The notes beneath the pieces were generated by a model. The model ran no database searches. It was not told the DNA's origin and worked only from the letters and a program-made list of their open reading frames with translations. DNA of 64,000 nt from Theropithecus gelada. Taxonomy: Eukaryota > Chordata > Mammalia > Primates > Cercopithecidae. Position numbers and translations under genes: made by a program. Positions 20,204 to 33,500 of the stretch are shown here, one piece after another. Positions within the stretch are counted from its first letter, which is position 1; every line of letters starts with the position of its first letter. The stretch is from assembly GCF_003255815.1 (NCBI RefSeq), contig NC_037670.1:69089470-69153469 (forward strand), in the 5' to 3' direction.

Positions 20204-21714
20204 GATTCTTTGAAGAGAAATTTAGAACTCATATCTAACAGACTGATGGCTGTGGCATATCCTCTGTTCTTTCTCCTATTTATTGGAGGAGGAGGCTTAG
20301 GTAAGACCTCTGTTTCCTGTTATTTTGGCCTGGTGATATTGGGGTTGGGGGAAGAGGAGGTGATAAGGCAGGTGACATTTTCTCCTCCTTCCTCTTTTTA
20401 GGCTCTTCTGTGTGTAACTGAGCCAGGGCTGCTCTAATTAAAGCCCATAACATTAAAGATTTTACTGGGACTTGATGCCTTTGCACCTGATGTTGTTTAA
20501 GATTTCTCCCCACAGCCCGGCGCGGTGGCTCAAGCCTGTAATCCCAGCGCTTTGGGAGGCCGAGACGGGCGGATCACGAGGTCAGGAGATCGAGACCATC
20601 CTGGCTAACATGGTGAAACCCCGTCTCTACTAAAAAATACAAAAAAAAAAACCAAAACTAGCCGGGCAAGGTGGCAGGCGCCTGTAGTCCTGGCTACTCG
20701 GGAGGCTGAGGCAGGAGAATAGCGTAAACCCGGGAGACGGAGCTTGCAGTGAGCTGAGATCCAGCCACTGCACCCAGCCTGGGCGACAGAGCAAGACTCT
20801 GTCTCAAAAAAAAAAAAAAAAAAGATTTCTCCCCACTTGTTCCCAGAGTTCTACATCTAGCATTCCTTCCTCTGGGAACCATGGGCTTTGTACTCTGTTA
20901 CTGACCACATTAGTTTTCAATTCCTTCAACAACTGAAATTCTAGTGTGGTGTGTTTGTGAATAAACTGCTGTGGATTATTTGGATCAGGCCTTACGGAAA
21001 TAGGAAAAGTGCAAGGTCCTAGGGGCTCTCCAGGTATGACAGCAGTGTAAAATTCTTTGTATCGGGGTTTCTATTTCTGCTACTGAAGGAGGCGGTACGG
21101 ATGTTTCTGCAATTGGGGGAGGCAGTATAGGCCAATTTGTATCCTCCCTCTCCTGTTTTTTATTTTCAACTGGAGCTGTTGGTGGGACAACAGATTCTTT
21201 CAGATTTTTAGATTCAGCCTGCTGTCCCACAGAATAATAAGGAGATAATGGTAGAAGTACAGTACGAGCTAAACTCTAAGTGGAGAAAACAGAAGAATCA
21301 GCTAAGACCTTTTTGATGAGCCTGTTTTAATCCTTCTCCTGCTTTATCCCAATTTTCCACATCAAGAGTGTCTGCCTGTGGAAACCATGGGTTATGCGTA
21401 ATAACCTTTTATGGCTCCTGCAGGAGGTTAGTTCGTGTCTGCGAATTAACCTGAGCTCCAGACTGTCTCAACAGAACTTTAAGCAACTGCACATAACGTT
21501 TTTCTTCAATAGACAAATTCTTCCCCTTATTACTCTGATTCAGAAAACTTCCTATTTCCAGTATTTCTTTAAAGCACTGCTCCCAGTACCTCTTTATGGC
21601 ACTGATCAGTACCTCTTTAGGGCACTGACCTTCTATCTGCTGCTGCAGACTCGTTTCGGGGTCCCCATTCGCCTTGTCAATTTCAGTTCCTCTGCTCCAG
21701 CAGATCTTCTTCAT
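20204..21714 (-). pseudogene. Lysine-primer ERV 'C' gag (broken, Alu inside)
   Basis: Betaretrovirus/ERVK-like gag. Near the N-terminus 21714-21409 reads ...EEKRYVQLLKVLLRQSGAQV, the matrix start typical of this class. 21230-20985 is Pro-rich (PPPIAETSVPPPSVAE). A stretch split by the Alu reads WEQVGRNLKQHQVQRHQVPV then KSLMLWALIRAALAQLHTEE, a second matrix-type helix block, so segment order may not be simple. Stops and frameshifts throughout; no pol seen. Truncated by LTR A. Confidence 0.65.
20515..20822 (+). mobile_element. AluY, Old World monkey type (plus), inside gag C
   Basis: GCTCAAGCCTG start, GCTGAGATCCAGCC signature. Target duplication AAGATTTCTCCCCA near 20499-20512 and 20822-20835. 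Confidence 0.95.
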
Positions 21715-21770
21715 TCATGTCCTCGAAGTCCTGTGTTTTCAGATGCCACTATGCAGAGTACCTGATCCTG

Positions 21771-21788
21771 TTGCTGTTTGGGGCGCCA
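21771..21788 (-). other. Primer binding site, tRNA-Lys type (element C)
   Basis: TGGCGCCCCAAACAGCAA starts two bases after the LTR end. TGGCGCCC is the hallmark of lysine-primed retroviruses (ERVK, lentiviruses). Confidence 0.7.
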
Positions 21789-21790
21789 CT

Positions 21791-22236
21791 TGTAATCTGC
21801 ATAGACCTTGGGGGACTGAACAAAGGGGGGCGAATGCGGGAATAAAAGACAAGAGACAAAAGAGTGTATTTGGAAGAAGGGGTCAGGGACATCTTGCCTC
21901 TAGTGGACAAGGGCCCTGAGCTTTACACAGCCTTCTGTATTTATTAGGCAAAAGAGATAAAGTGGGAGGATGGTTGTCGGGTAATTGTCGGTCAGTCGTT
22001 TGGTTCACAGCAGGCTTGTGGGACTGCATCCTTTGAATAATAGGCACTAGATTTCTCAATAGATAACTTCCAGGAGCCTGGCGCCAGGGAGTGATGTTCC
22101 TCAGCAAACCTTTTGGTGGCAAGGCAGTGTGAGTTTGCCCACATCCTGCATTCATGATAAACAGTTTGCTGTTTGATCATATAGCCTCCAGCGGAATGCT
22201 GAGTTGGTCACATCCCATGGGCCTCTGGCTCCCTGC
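21791..22236 (-). mobile_element. 5' LTR of element C (5' limit uncertain)
   Basis: Ends GCAGATTACA at 21791. About 60 bases before it TTTATTCCCGCATTCGCCCC and the TCAGTCCCCCAAGG stretch resemble the R-U5 part of ERVK LTRs. The upstream edge merges into a repeat array, so the start is not fixed. Confidence 0.6.
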
Positions 22237-22378
22237 AGGGTAACTCTGTCTTAGGGTAACTCTTAGGCTCCACCTTTGGGTAACTCTGTCTTAGGCTCGT
22301 AGGGTAACTCTGTCTTAACTCTTAGGCTCTGTCTTAGGGTAACTGCCCTGTCTTAGGGTAACTCAATTCTTCATCATA
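22237..22378 (+). repeat. GGGTAACTCTGTCTTAGG minisatellite
   Basis: About six units and partial units of (A/G)GGGTAACTCTGTCTTAGG(CTC) over 140 bases. The same motif occurs twice at 10327-10357 in the leader of element D. Confidence 0.8.
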
Positions 22379-22955
22379 GCCGCAGGTCATCTACTTGCAG
22401 AGGAGGAGTCTGCCTCAGTCATCTGCCACGTGGACAAGCTCCAGCGCATCCTAAGGATGTCGGTTCAGAGGGAGAGGGTGGCTGGGTGTCATGTGCTTAG
22501 TCCCTCTTCCAGCTTCACCAGACAGGCACTGTGTCACTGCTGCCACAGGGAGAGGGGCTGAGGGGCAAAGGGCACCGCTGTGTTGACTCTTGCCTGGAGA
22601 CACAAGGCCCTCCTGGAGGATCCCCCAACACTTAGGAGCATTAGTACAGTGGGATTAAGGGCTTTTTTTTTTCTTCAAATTGGACAGAGGGACAGATTGC
22701 TGAGGAATACATTTGGATTAGTTCCTTCTGTGACACTCTGAAAGAACTGTGACTGGGGCATGGGGTGCCACTTTCAGAGGCAGGAGTGCTTAGGAAATGC
22801 CACAGTGGCACATGGCCTGTGTGGGCTCCAGCAGCAGCAGCAACCCCCAGGGTAGAGAGGGCAGCTGAGAACACAAGAGTAAAAGGGCAGTGGCTCCATC
22901 ATCTCAGAGGGTTCTGTTCAAACAACATTTTCTAGCATACGGTGAAAAGAGACCT
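22379..22955. other. Intergenic stretch, no gene seen
   Basis: GC-richer DNA between the ERV cluster and the BLVRA 3' end. The short ORFs have no recognisable motif. Confidence 0.4.
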
Positions 22956-22956
22956 G

Positions 22957-23257
22957 GTGCCAGGCATGGTGGCTCATGCCTGTAATCCCAGCACTTTGGG
23001 AGGGGCTGAGGCAGGTGGATTACCTGAGGTTGGGAATTCGAGCGAGACCCGCCTGGCCAATGTGGTGAAACCTCGTCTCTACTAAAAATACAAACATTAG
23101 GCAGGCGTGGTGGCATGTGCCTGTAATCCTCAGCTCCTTGGGAGGCTGAGGCAGGAGAACTGCTTGAACCCAGGAGGTGGAAGCTGCAGTGAACCGAGAT
23201 GGTGCCACTACACTCAGCCTGGGTGACAGAGTGAGACTAGGTCTCAAAAAAAAAAAA
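22957..23257 (+). mobile_element. Alu (plus)
   Basis: GTGCCAGGCATGGTGG to A-tail; lies about 160 bases beyond the BLVRA poly-A site. Confidence 0.9.
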
Positions 23258-23411
23258 GTCTGCTAGTACCCATCTCATAGGGCTGTTAGGAGGAGTAAGT
23301 GAAATCAGACTTACAAAGCATTTAGTTCAGCTCAATCAACGAGTTCATTCTCGCCTTGTCCCCACTGCATAGCCCCTAACCCCAAATATCCCAACACAGC
23401 TCATAACAATA

Positions 23412-23780
23412 AGATTCTTGTTTCCCCAACATGTTTAATTGTAAGAATAGAGATAATGGTCAACTCTTGAGAAGAACCAAACTCTGGCGCCATCTTGGAA
23501 GTGCTGCATCACCTCCTCTTCTTACTTCCTTGAACAGCAGTATTTCTGGATTTCTTCTGCAAGCCCCAGGCAGTGCAGGATGCGTTTCTTTTCAGCAGCC
23601 AGTTCCTTCTCAGAGAACTGGCCCAAGAGTTTCTGGACAAATATATTTTGATCTTTCAGAAATATGTTCTTATTCACTCCTACATTTGGCACATTCTCCA
23701 GGGACCCAGACTTGAAATGGAAGCTTAAATATCTGTTTCGTTTTAAACCAGGCCCTTTTTCTTCAATCCATGACAGTGGA
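23412..23780 (-). CDS. BLVRA: BLVRA last exon with stop codon and 3' UTR
   Basis: Coding part 23780-23522 starts SPLSWIEEKGPGLKRNRYLS, runs through KDQNIFVQKLLGQFSEKELA and ends EEIQKYCCSRK with TAA at 23524-23522. Acceptor CTGTCTTTGCAG. The 3' UTR is only about 105 bases and ends near 23412-23420, after an ATTAAA variant polyadenylation signal at 23439-23434. The 3' end is estimated from that signal. Confidence 0.95.
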
Positions 23781-26700
23781 CTGCAAAGACAGAAGACAAA
23801 AGAATCGTGTTAGAGATTACACAAGAGCACAAGTGGGTGCTTGCTGGCACCAGACCGCCTGGTAACAGGTCCTTGTCAGGTACCCATCCTCCTTGCAGTC
23901 ACTAGCTTCCCAGAGGCTGTGGGTGACTGTGTCAACCTCACAGCCAAAACGTCTTTTATTTAATTTTGCCATCAAGCAGGGGAATTCCTTTAGTGACTTT
24001 TTTTTTCTTTTTTTTTCTGGGATGGAGCCTTGTTCTGTCGCCCAGGCTGGAGCGCAGTGGTGCAGTCTTGACTCACTGCAACCTCCGCCTTCTGGGTTCA
24101 AGCTATTTTCCTGCCTCAGCCTCCCAAGTTGCTGGGATTACACGCGCCTGCCACCACGTCTGGCTACTTTTTAAAAAATATTTTTAGTAGAGATGGGGTT
24201 TTGCCACGTCAGCCAGGCTAGTCTTGAATTCCTGACCTCAGGTAACCCACTTGCCTTGGCCTCCCAAACTGCTGGGATTACAGGCGTGAGCCACCGCACC
24301 TGGCCTCCCATGACTAGTTTTAAAAGCTCATAGTGCAGTCTAGCAAATGTTCTAAGAGATGGTAACAAAGATTAATTTTAATGCAATTTATTTAGTGCTT
24401 TATTTTGACACTGAATAAAAATAAACTTGAGGTATTCTACATAGTCTTCCTAAGAAAATTTCTCATGTCCTTTTTTTTTTTTTTGAGATGTTTGCTCTTG
24501 TTGCCCAGGCTGGAGTGCAGTGGTGCAGTCTCGGCTCACTGCAACCTCTGCCTCCAGGTTCAAGTGATTCTCCTGCCTCAGGCTCCCCAGTAGCTGGGTT
24601 TACAGGCACCTGCCACCATGCTTGGCTAATTTTTGTATTTTTAGTAGAGATGAGGTTTCACCATTGTTGGCCAGGCTGGTCTTGAACTCTTGACTTCAGG
24701 TGATCCAACTGCCTTAGCCTCCCAAAGTGCTGGGATTACAGGCGTGAGCCACCGTTTCCGGCGTCTCGTGTCCTTATAAATAATATGGAATCTTGGAATT
24801 TGAGGGAATGCAGAATGTCAAGATCTTTCTTGTACCTCAATTTCCTTACTAGTAAAAATAAGTAATGGTAATAAGTATACAGCTTTACCTATCCTGCTGT
24901 GACACTGTGAGATAAAAATGCAATTTGTGGCCAGGCGTGGAGGCTGATGTGGGTGGATCGTTTGAGCCCAGGAGTTTGAGACCGGCCTAGACAATATGGC
25001 AAAAACCCATCTTACCCCAAAATACGAAAATCAGCCAGTCTCATAACCCGGTCTCAAAATAAATAAATAAGGAGATAAAAAATTTTTTAAAAATGCAGTT
25101 TGGGACATGGAAAGTACTATGATTTTAAGAAGTTATTCTTATATTATATTAACTGCTTTCTGTCCCAACCCCTCATCTGACACTTGCCTCTCCTGTGCAA
25201 AAATGAGAGTCAGGGCCGGGTGCAGTGGCTCACGTGTGTAATCCCGGCATTTTGAGAGGCCAAGGCGAGCAAATCACTTGAGGTCAGGAGTTTGAGACCA
25301 TCCTGGCCAACATGGTGAAACCTCATCTCTACTAACAATACAAAAATGAGCCAGGCATGGTGGCAGGCGCCTGTAATCCCAGCTACTCAGGAGGCTGAGG
25401 CAAGAGAATCGCTTGAACCTGGGAGGTGGAGGTTGCAGTGAGCTGAGATCGCACCACCGCACTCTAGCCTGGGTGACAGAGGGAGACTCTATCTCATTAA
25501 AAAAAAAAAAAGAGAGAGAGAGAGAGAGTCAGCCTCTGCCTCCCCCACATCTTGCTTCCTCATTGACTCCTACTCAGCTTCAAGACCAAACAAGGCACTG
25601 CCTCCCGTCAGAAGCATGAGCTGACCTAGTACAGGTTCCCCTTCCCTGTGCTCCTACAGCACCCTACAGTATCTTTACCTCTAATTACAGGGTACTACAA
25701 CTGTCTGTGTACAGGTCTGACCATGGCTGCAATCCTAACACTCACATGGCCACACTAGAGCCTGGGCCACCACTGTCGGTCATTCCATAGGCAGCACTGC
25801 TGAGTTCCATGTGCTTTGCCTTCATCTGCCAGGCCTCTCTGCCTTTTCCTAGCGAAGAAGAAACTCCTCAAAATGGACTAGATCAGGCTTCATTCAGGGA
25901 CTCAAATTCTTTTTTCTTTTTAAAATACCCAACATCTGCTTCTTTTAGTACCAGGAGACCCACCTCTCTGGAAAGGCATCTAGAAACACTCTAAATCCCT
26001 TACTGTTCTAAATAATTTACAGAGCCCAGGTGCTTTGGGAGGAAAATTATGAATGTGTTTTTGTTAAAAAAGACTTGGTATGAGAAATAAGTCAGAACGT
26101 TTTGGGAACAGTGTGACAGGGTGATGCGATGCTAAAGCTGAAGCACAGAACCTCACACTCTGGCTCCACCGAGGGGTGAATGTGTGGCCCTGCAGGGAAC
26201 ATGTACAGTGTTAATGGCAGAGTCTAGGTGGACGGGTGTTTACTGAAAAATTCTTTCAACTTCACAATATGTCTGAAAACTTTCATAGAAAACACTGGAA
26301 AAAAATCAGGTCACAGAGTTAACATAATTTCTTTCTTTTTCTTTCTTTCTTTCTTTTTTTTTTTTCAAGAAGGAGTCTTGCTCTGTTGTCCAGGCTGAAA
26401 TGCAGTGGCCTGCTCTCAGCTCACTGCAACCTCTGCCTCCCAGGTTCAAGCAATTCTGCCTCAGCCTGCCAAGTAGCTGGGACTACAAGCGTGCGCCAAC
26501 ACACCCGGTTAATTTTTGCATTTTTAGTAGAGATGGGGTTTCACCATGTTGGCCAGGCTGGTCTCAAATTCCTGACCTCAGGTGATAAACCACCACCCTT
26601 GGCCTCCCCAAGTGCTGGGATTACAGGCCTGAACCACCATGCCCAGCCAAGTTAACGTAATTTCCACTACTAAATCTGCTATGAATGACTTGTGTGACTT

Positions 26701-27472
26701 AGGCAACCTGCTGGCATTCTGTAAGCCTCTGTCTACTGACTGGCAGATGGGATTATGTTTGCCTTCTTTACCTCACAGGGCTGCTGAGAGGATGAGATGA
26801 GGCAACACAAGTGCAATCTCAGCACTCCATCTGCAGAAGTAGACAGCCCTTCTGGAGCTGGGAGTGAGGGTCTAGCCCCTCGGGGCTTCCTTTGGATCAT
26901 ACCTGCGAATGTACTAGGATGTCCTTAAATTTCCTCCTCCTTATGGCTTCTCATGACTTACCTTTTCTTCTCTGTCTCCAGACACACTGTCATTTTCATA
27001 TACTGATCTTCCTTTCGCTCTTCCAAAGTGGCACACACAAGAGAAAGCTCCCCAAAGAGGGAGACCAGCCAGGTCAGGCGAGAGATGCCACTGAATGCAG
27101 GGAAGCCAAACCGCTCTTCTTCCAACGGGCCAGCTGTGGGAAATCACAAATGTTGTGGGAACTGGGAAGCAAGAATGCCAGGTGGAGAGCAGGACCCTGG
27201 GCCGGGGCTGGCGGGGATGTGAAAAGGTGTGGCTGAGTGATCAGCACAATGGGACCTTGCCTTATGTGGTAGGCAGGCAAGATGATTAATGATACTGATG
27301 AAAACTCAGGTGGCTGAATTTAAACTCTATCATAAAAGCATCTCTGTCTTTTCCTGTTTATTAAATTCAGTTTTAGTAAAACATTCTACTGGAAACAGCA
27401 GTCAATCCAGCCAAACAGGATAATAAAAAAGTTTCAGGCTTCTAATATATATATCTATGTACATATATGTAG

Positions 27473-27503
<31 letters not shown>

Positions 27504-30500
27504 AACACGTACCTACATATACATACATATATATCCTTTTTAATTAATGATTTAAAGTAGTCTGGTAAAAGTAGAAGAATCAAGATATTTTAGCCCCACA
27601 AGCCTGTATTCTTATAACTACCCGATATGTAAGTGGCAATAAGGTGTGAAGGTATGGAGAAAATGGTAATACCTTTGAGCTATTTCAATATCAAGAAAAT
27701 TGATACAATGTTAAATGTTTTCTTAGTCTTCCTAATCTTGTGAACAAAAAAGTATACTCAAAATAGTACTGGGGCCAGGCATGGTAGCTCATGCCTGTAG
27801 TCCCAGCACTTTGGGAGACCAAGGTGGGTGGATCACTTGAGGTCAGGAGTTCGAGACTGGCCTGGCCAACATGGCAAACCCCATCTCTACTAAAAAAAAA
27901 TACAAAAATTACCCAGGCATGGTGATGGGTGCTGGTAACAGCTGCTCGGGAGACTGAGGCAGGAGAATCACTTGAGCCTGGGAGGTGGAGGTTGCAGTAA
28001 GCCTAAAAAGGCCGAGTACGGTAGCTCATGCCTATAATACCAGCATTTTGGGACGCCAAGGCTGGCAGATGGCTTGCGCCCAGGAGTTCAAGACCAGCCT
28101 AGGCAACATAGCAAGACTCTGTCTCTACAAAACACACACACAAAATTAGGCAGGTGTGGTGGTGCACACCTGCAGCCCCAGCTACTCAGGAGGCTAAGGT
28201 GGGAGGATCATCTGGGCCTGAGGAGTTCAAGGCTGCAGTGAGCCATAATTGTACCACTGCATTCCAGCCTGGATGACAGAGTGACACCCTATCTCAAAAA
28301 ATATATATATAAATATAAAAAAGAGTATTGGTGGCCGGGCGCGGTGGCTCAAGCCTGTAATCCCAGCACTTTGGGAGGCCGAGACGGGCGGATCACGAGG
28401 TCAGGAGATCGAGACCATCCTGGCGAACACCGTGAAACCCCGTCTCTACTAAAAAATACAAAAAAAACTAGCCGGGCGAGGTGGCGGGTGCCTGTAGTCC
28501 CAGCTACTCGGGAGGCTGAGGCAGGAGAATGGCGTAAACCTGGGAGGCGGAGCTTGCAGTGAGCTGAGATCCGGCCACTGCACTCCAGCCCGGGCTACAG
28601 AGCGAGACTCCGTCTCAAAAAAAAAAAAAAAAAAAAAAAAAGAGTATTGGTGTGAGAAATCCATTTGGTCAAGATACTGCTCCTGTCTGCCTCCAGCTAA
28701 AATCTTAAACATAACCTAGGTTTAAAGACTTCATATCTGTTACATTACATTATAAACAAAACATTTCTTATGGCCTTGATATTCACTGAAAACAATGACT
28801 AATAACAATAAGTATATTCTTAAAAAGTAATGTTATATATAAATCCAAATAAAAATTAAAATTTTCATAGACAATATGGTTTGAAATCAGTAGGGCCTAA
28901 GTATCAAACTTACAAAATAAAAAGACTTCCCCAGGGCTGGTTACTGTCTGCTCTAGTTCTTTTTTGTTTTTTTCTGTTTGTTTGTTTTTGAGACACAGTC
29001 TCATTGTCACCTAGGCTGTGCAGTGGCGCGATCTCGGCTCACTACAACCTCTGTCTCCTGGGTTAAAGCGATTTTCTTGCCTCAGCCTTTCAAGTAGCTG
29101 ACATTACAGGTGTATGCCACCATGCCCGACTAATTTTTGTATTTTTTTAGTAAAGATGGTGTTTCACCATGTTGGTCAGACTGGTCTCGAACTCCTGACC
29201 TCAGGTGATCCACCTGCCTCAGCCTCCCAAAGTGCTGGAATTACAGGCATGAGCCACTGTGCCCAGCCTAGTTCTTCGGACAGAATACTAAGCAGCCACC
29301 CACAACAGTTCCAGCCACTTAGAGAGCTGAGCTCCAATCCAGCTCTGTCTCATGACTGCTACATTACCTCTGTGAAGCCACTCGTGTCTTTGAGCTTCAG
29401 TTTATCTGTATAATGGGGGTGGTGAATACCACTTTATAGGATTGTCATATGGATTAAGATAATGCACATCACATACTTAATACGGTACAAATTAATGGTT
29501 TGTACTCACATTACCATTTTCAAGGATGAAGACAGATTTTGAAATGAGGTTCTACTATGTATCAGTGGCTTTACTATGCAAAAATGCAAGGCCATGTCCT
29601 CCAGGGTCTCCTTTCTCTAATGAAAGCCCTCAGGAATGGTGGCTCAGGTGCCCAACGATATAGCCAGAGAAGGAGCCCATCCGAAAGTGACCACAAGAGC
29701 AGGAGCTTCCCGCATGCCCATTTCCTATTGCTAACGGAGCTGCTCAAAGAGAACCAACATCAAGTAAACAGCTACATATACAGCAGATCAGATACTGTGG
29801 TCAGCTGGGTACGGTGGCTCATGCCTGTAATTCCAGCACTTTGGGAGGTCAAGACAGGCGGATCACTTGAGCCCAGGAGTTTGAGACCAGGCTGGGCAAC
29901 ATAGAGAGACATTTACAAAAATTTTAAAATTAGCTGGGTGTTGTGGTGCACACCTGTGGTTCCAGCTACTTGGAAGTCTGAGGTGGGAGGACTGCTTGAG
30001 CCTGGGAGGTTGAGGATACAGTGAGCTATGACTGCACCACTGCACTCCAGCCTGGGCAACAGAGTAAGACCTTAGCAAAAAAGAAAAAAAACAATATTGT
30101 GGTTGCCGCCAACATCCTTATAACTTGCTAGAGGAGGAAGGGAACTCTTCATATTGTATTTGCCTTGCAAGGAAGTATAAAAATGTTCTCCTCTCCGAGC
30201 ACCTATCTCTCAGTCCTTTTAAAAGAGTTTTAATGTACAACTTCCTGTTGAAAAATAATCTCTAACTAGTTAATAGATTGAGACAGAGCATAAATAAGCT
30301 TGAGATTTCTAATATACTCTTTACCCAAGGGCCACCAAGCAATTAAATCCCATCTGGGAAAATTAAATTGGCCCTGAGTCAGAGAGTCTTGAGCAGATAT
30401 GAATACAAGCTCCCATACTAGAGAGCCAGGAAAGAATCTGGCTGGTCTTTGGACCTCACACGTGACCTGTGATCCCACCTAGCACTGACCTGTGAAGAGG

Positions 30501-33500
30501 AGTGACCCTTTCAGCAGGTCTTTCCCCACCACTTCTTTTTTCAGGAATGCAAATTCCTCCATCAAGAGTTCAACATGCTCCTCGTGCAAGACTTTTCCTG
30601 TAATGACAAAAACGGAATAAAAAGGGCAGTTGTCAGTTGTGTCTCGGTGTGCATCCCGGAGTGTACTCTGTCATCCCCTAACACAGGACATGAAGCACTG
30701 ATAACTGCCGTGGGCACACAGCCAGGATTGCCTCCCTACCACTGTCACCCACCCCAGCTGAAGAGGCTGCCACTTCTAAGCTTACAACAGAAATGAATGA
30801 AATGAAGGCCAGGCACAGTAGCTCACGCCTGCAAACCCAGTACTTTGGGAGGCCAAGGCTGGCGGATCACCTGAGGTCAGGAGTTCCAGACCAGCCTGGC
30901 CAACATGGTGAAACCCAGTCTCTATTAAAAATACAAAAATTACCCAGGTATGGTGGTGGGCACCGGTAAGCCCAGCTACTTGGGAGGCTGAGGAAGGAGA
31001 ATCGCTAGAACCCGGGAGGTGGAAGTTGCAGTTAGCCAAGATGGCATCACTGCACTCCAGCCTGGGCAACACAGTGAGACTCCATTTCAAAAAGAAAAAG
31101 AAAAAAAGAGAAATTAATGAAATAAAAACCTGAGAAATGAAATGAAAATCTAAGAGAACAAGATGGTATCTACCCATGTCCAAAGGCAAGATGAGATCAG
31201 TGATGTATCTGTGGGCCAGGAGAGAGTTAGCTACTGTTCTAACAGGAGGAGGCAGTACAGCAGAAAAATCTAACAGAGTAAGAACGTGGCCAGGCATGAT
31301 AGCTCATGCCTGTAATCCCAGCACTTTGGGAGGCCAAGGCAAGTGGATCGCCTAAGCTCAGGAGTTTGAGACCAGCCTGGGCAACATGGCAAAACCTGGC
31401 CTCTAAAAAAAAATACAAAAATTTAGCTGGGTATGGTGGCATGCACCCGTAGTCCCAGCTACTTGGGAGGCTGAACTGGGAAGATCACTTGAACCTGGGA
31501 GGTAGACGTTGCAGTGAGCCAAGATTGTGCCACTGCACTCCAGTCTGTCTCAAAAAAGAAAAAAATTAATAAAATAAAATAAATTTTGGATTATAAAAGA
31601 AAGCTGTTAACAATTTTTTTTTGCTGTATAAATTTTTTTTCATTTCTAGGCCAGAAGCTTCCTAAAGCACCAGAACTATTTTGTGATTAAGTACAAAGTG
31701 TGGTTATGATCTAGTTTCACTGAAACAGAAATCTGGGCCAGTGGGAGATGCTCCTGGGACAGTTGCCTTTGTCTAACCCAGCTTCACAGCAAATGCTGCC
31801 AAATGCTCTGGGCTTGTCCTGCACCTCACGAGCGAGGAGGATGTCTGTCACGGGAGTCTCCAGAAATGTCAGGTGTGTGGGAGGATGGGGTCCTTCCCAC
31901 CCACTCCCTAAGACGTGAATGTGGCAAAGAGAACTTGTGATAAGTAGAAGCTTTCTGGCACAAAATGGCTTTGCAACAATTAAATGGCACAAAATGCTTT
32001 GCAATAAGTAGAAGCTTTTCTCCTCGCAGGTAGTTTCGCCCACCGCCTCCCACCCCCACTGCCATGAAACTCTGGGGAACATGTTGTATTTTCCCCAGCA
32101 CTATGTAACAGTCTCTGTGTTTCCATATCCATGGTTATTAAAGAAACTATGAATTTTTCAACTGTGTCTTTGGTTGTTTTTCTGTCATTCACTCAATGCC
32201 TGATTGTGATAAACACACATGGTAACCACAGTACACACACACATCTGTATCTATATATTTCCAGGTCTGTTCACTGACAGGGCTTGCAGAGATAGCCCAA
32301 AGCCATAAGCACACCCAGTGTCCAATCTTGCCATCAAAACGTTACTAGCCATTGGAGAACTGACTAATTCCAAGGCTGAGACAGAGAAAGTACAAGATGA
32401 GCCTTAACCACTTTGTGCCCGAAAGCAAGAATTCAAAGAATAATGGAAACATAACAAAATGATAAGGGAGCTGGCAGGAAGAGGCTCCCCACTGAGCAAA
32501 TTTGGAACAATGTGGACATCAATATGAATAATAAAAAGTAACAACAGCACTGAATAGAAAAACAAAGCCATGAGTTCCTACTGACATAAAATAATAAATG
32601 AATATCAGAAAGTGTGATGAGAATGGATATTTAACTAGTTATAAACTACCTTCTTACAAAATAAGCACTGATTACAAAGGGAAAAAAAGTAACTTTCAGT
32701 GGAAAAGCCCGTCAGACACCACCTAATGAAGTTATATCATTAGTAATTAGATGAACTGATAAAGGATGTTACCTGACAGAACACAATGTGAAAAACAGCA
32801 TCGTTTCCTTTTTTTTTGGTATGTGTGAGATGGAGTCTCGCTCTGTCACCCAGGCTGGAGTACAGTGAATGTGATCTCGGCTCCCTGCAACCTCTGCCTC
32901 CCGGGTTCAAGAAATTCTCCTGCCTCAGCCTCCCGAGTAGCTGGGATTACAGGTGCCCACATCATGCCTGGGTAATTTTGTTGGTATTTTTAGTAGAGAC
33001 AGGGTTTCACAATGTTGGCCAGGCTGGTTTCGAACTCCTGACCTCAAGTAATTGCCGGCCTTGGCCTCCCAAAGTGCTAGGATTACAGGCGTAAGCCACT
33101 GTGCCTGGCTGCTTCCATAATATTTCTGTGAAAGATGCATACCCCATCTAATCATGAAGAAACATCAGATATATTCAAACTTAGGGACATTTTACACAAT
33201 AACTAACTGTAATATTTATAATTGTCAAGAAAAGACAGAGGAACTGTCCAGAATGAAGGATACTAAAAGGGACATGTCAACAAAAGATAACACATGGTTT
33301 TGAACTCAGTCATTTTGCCATAAAGAATGTTATTGGGACAACTGGTGAAATTTGAATGAGGTTTGAGGATTAGATTGTTGTAATGTACCAGTGCCAATGT
33401 CCGGATTTTGATGGTTGTATGTGGTTACATGCATACCTCAGAGATTCTGCATGTTTCATTCCAGACCACCACAATAAAGTGAATATTGCAATAAAGGGAG

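Noticed and set aside
30782..31297. 171-codon minus-strand ORF
   Set aside because: Mostly antisense Alu translation (LPGSSDSPSSASQ type).
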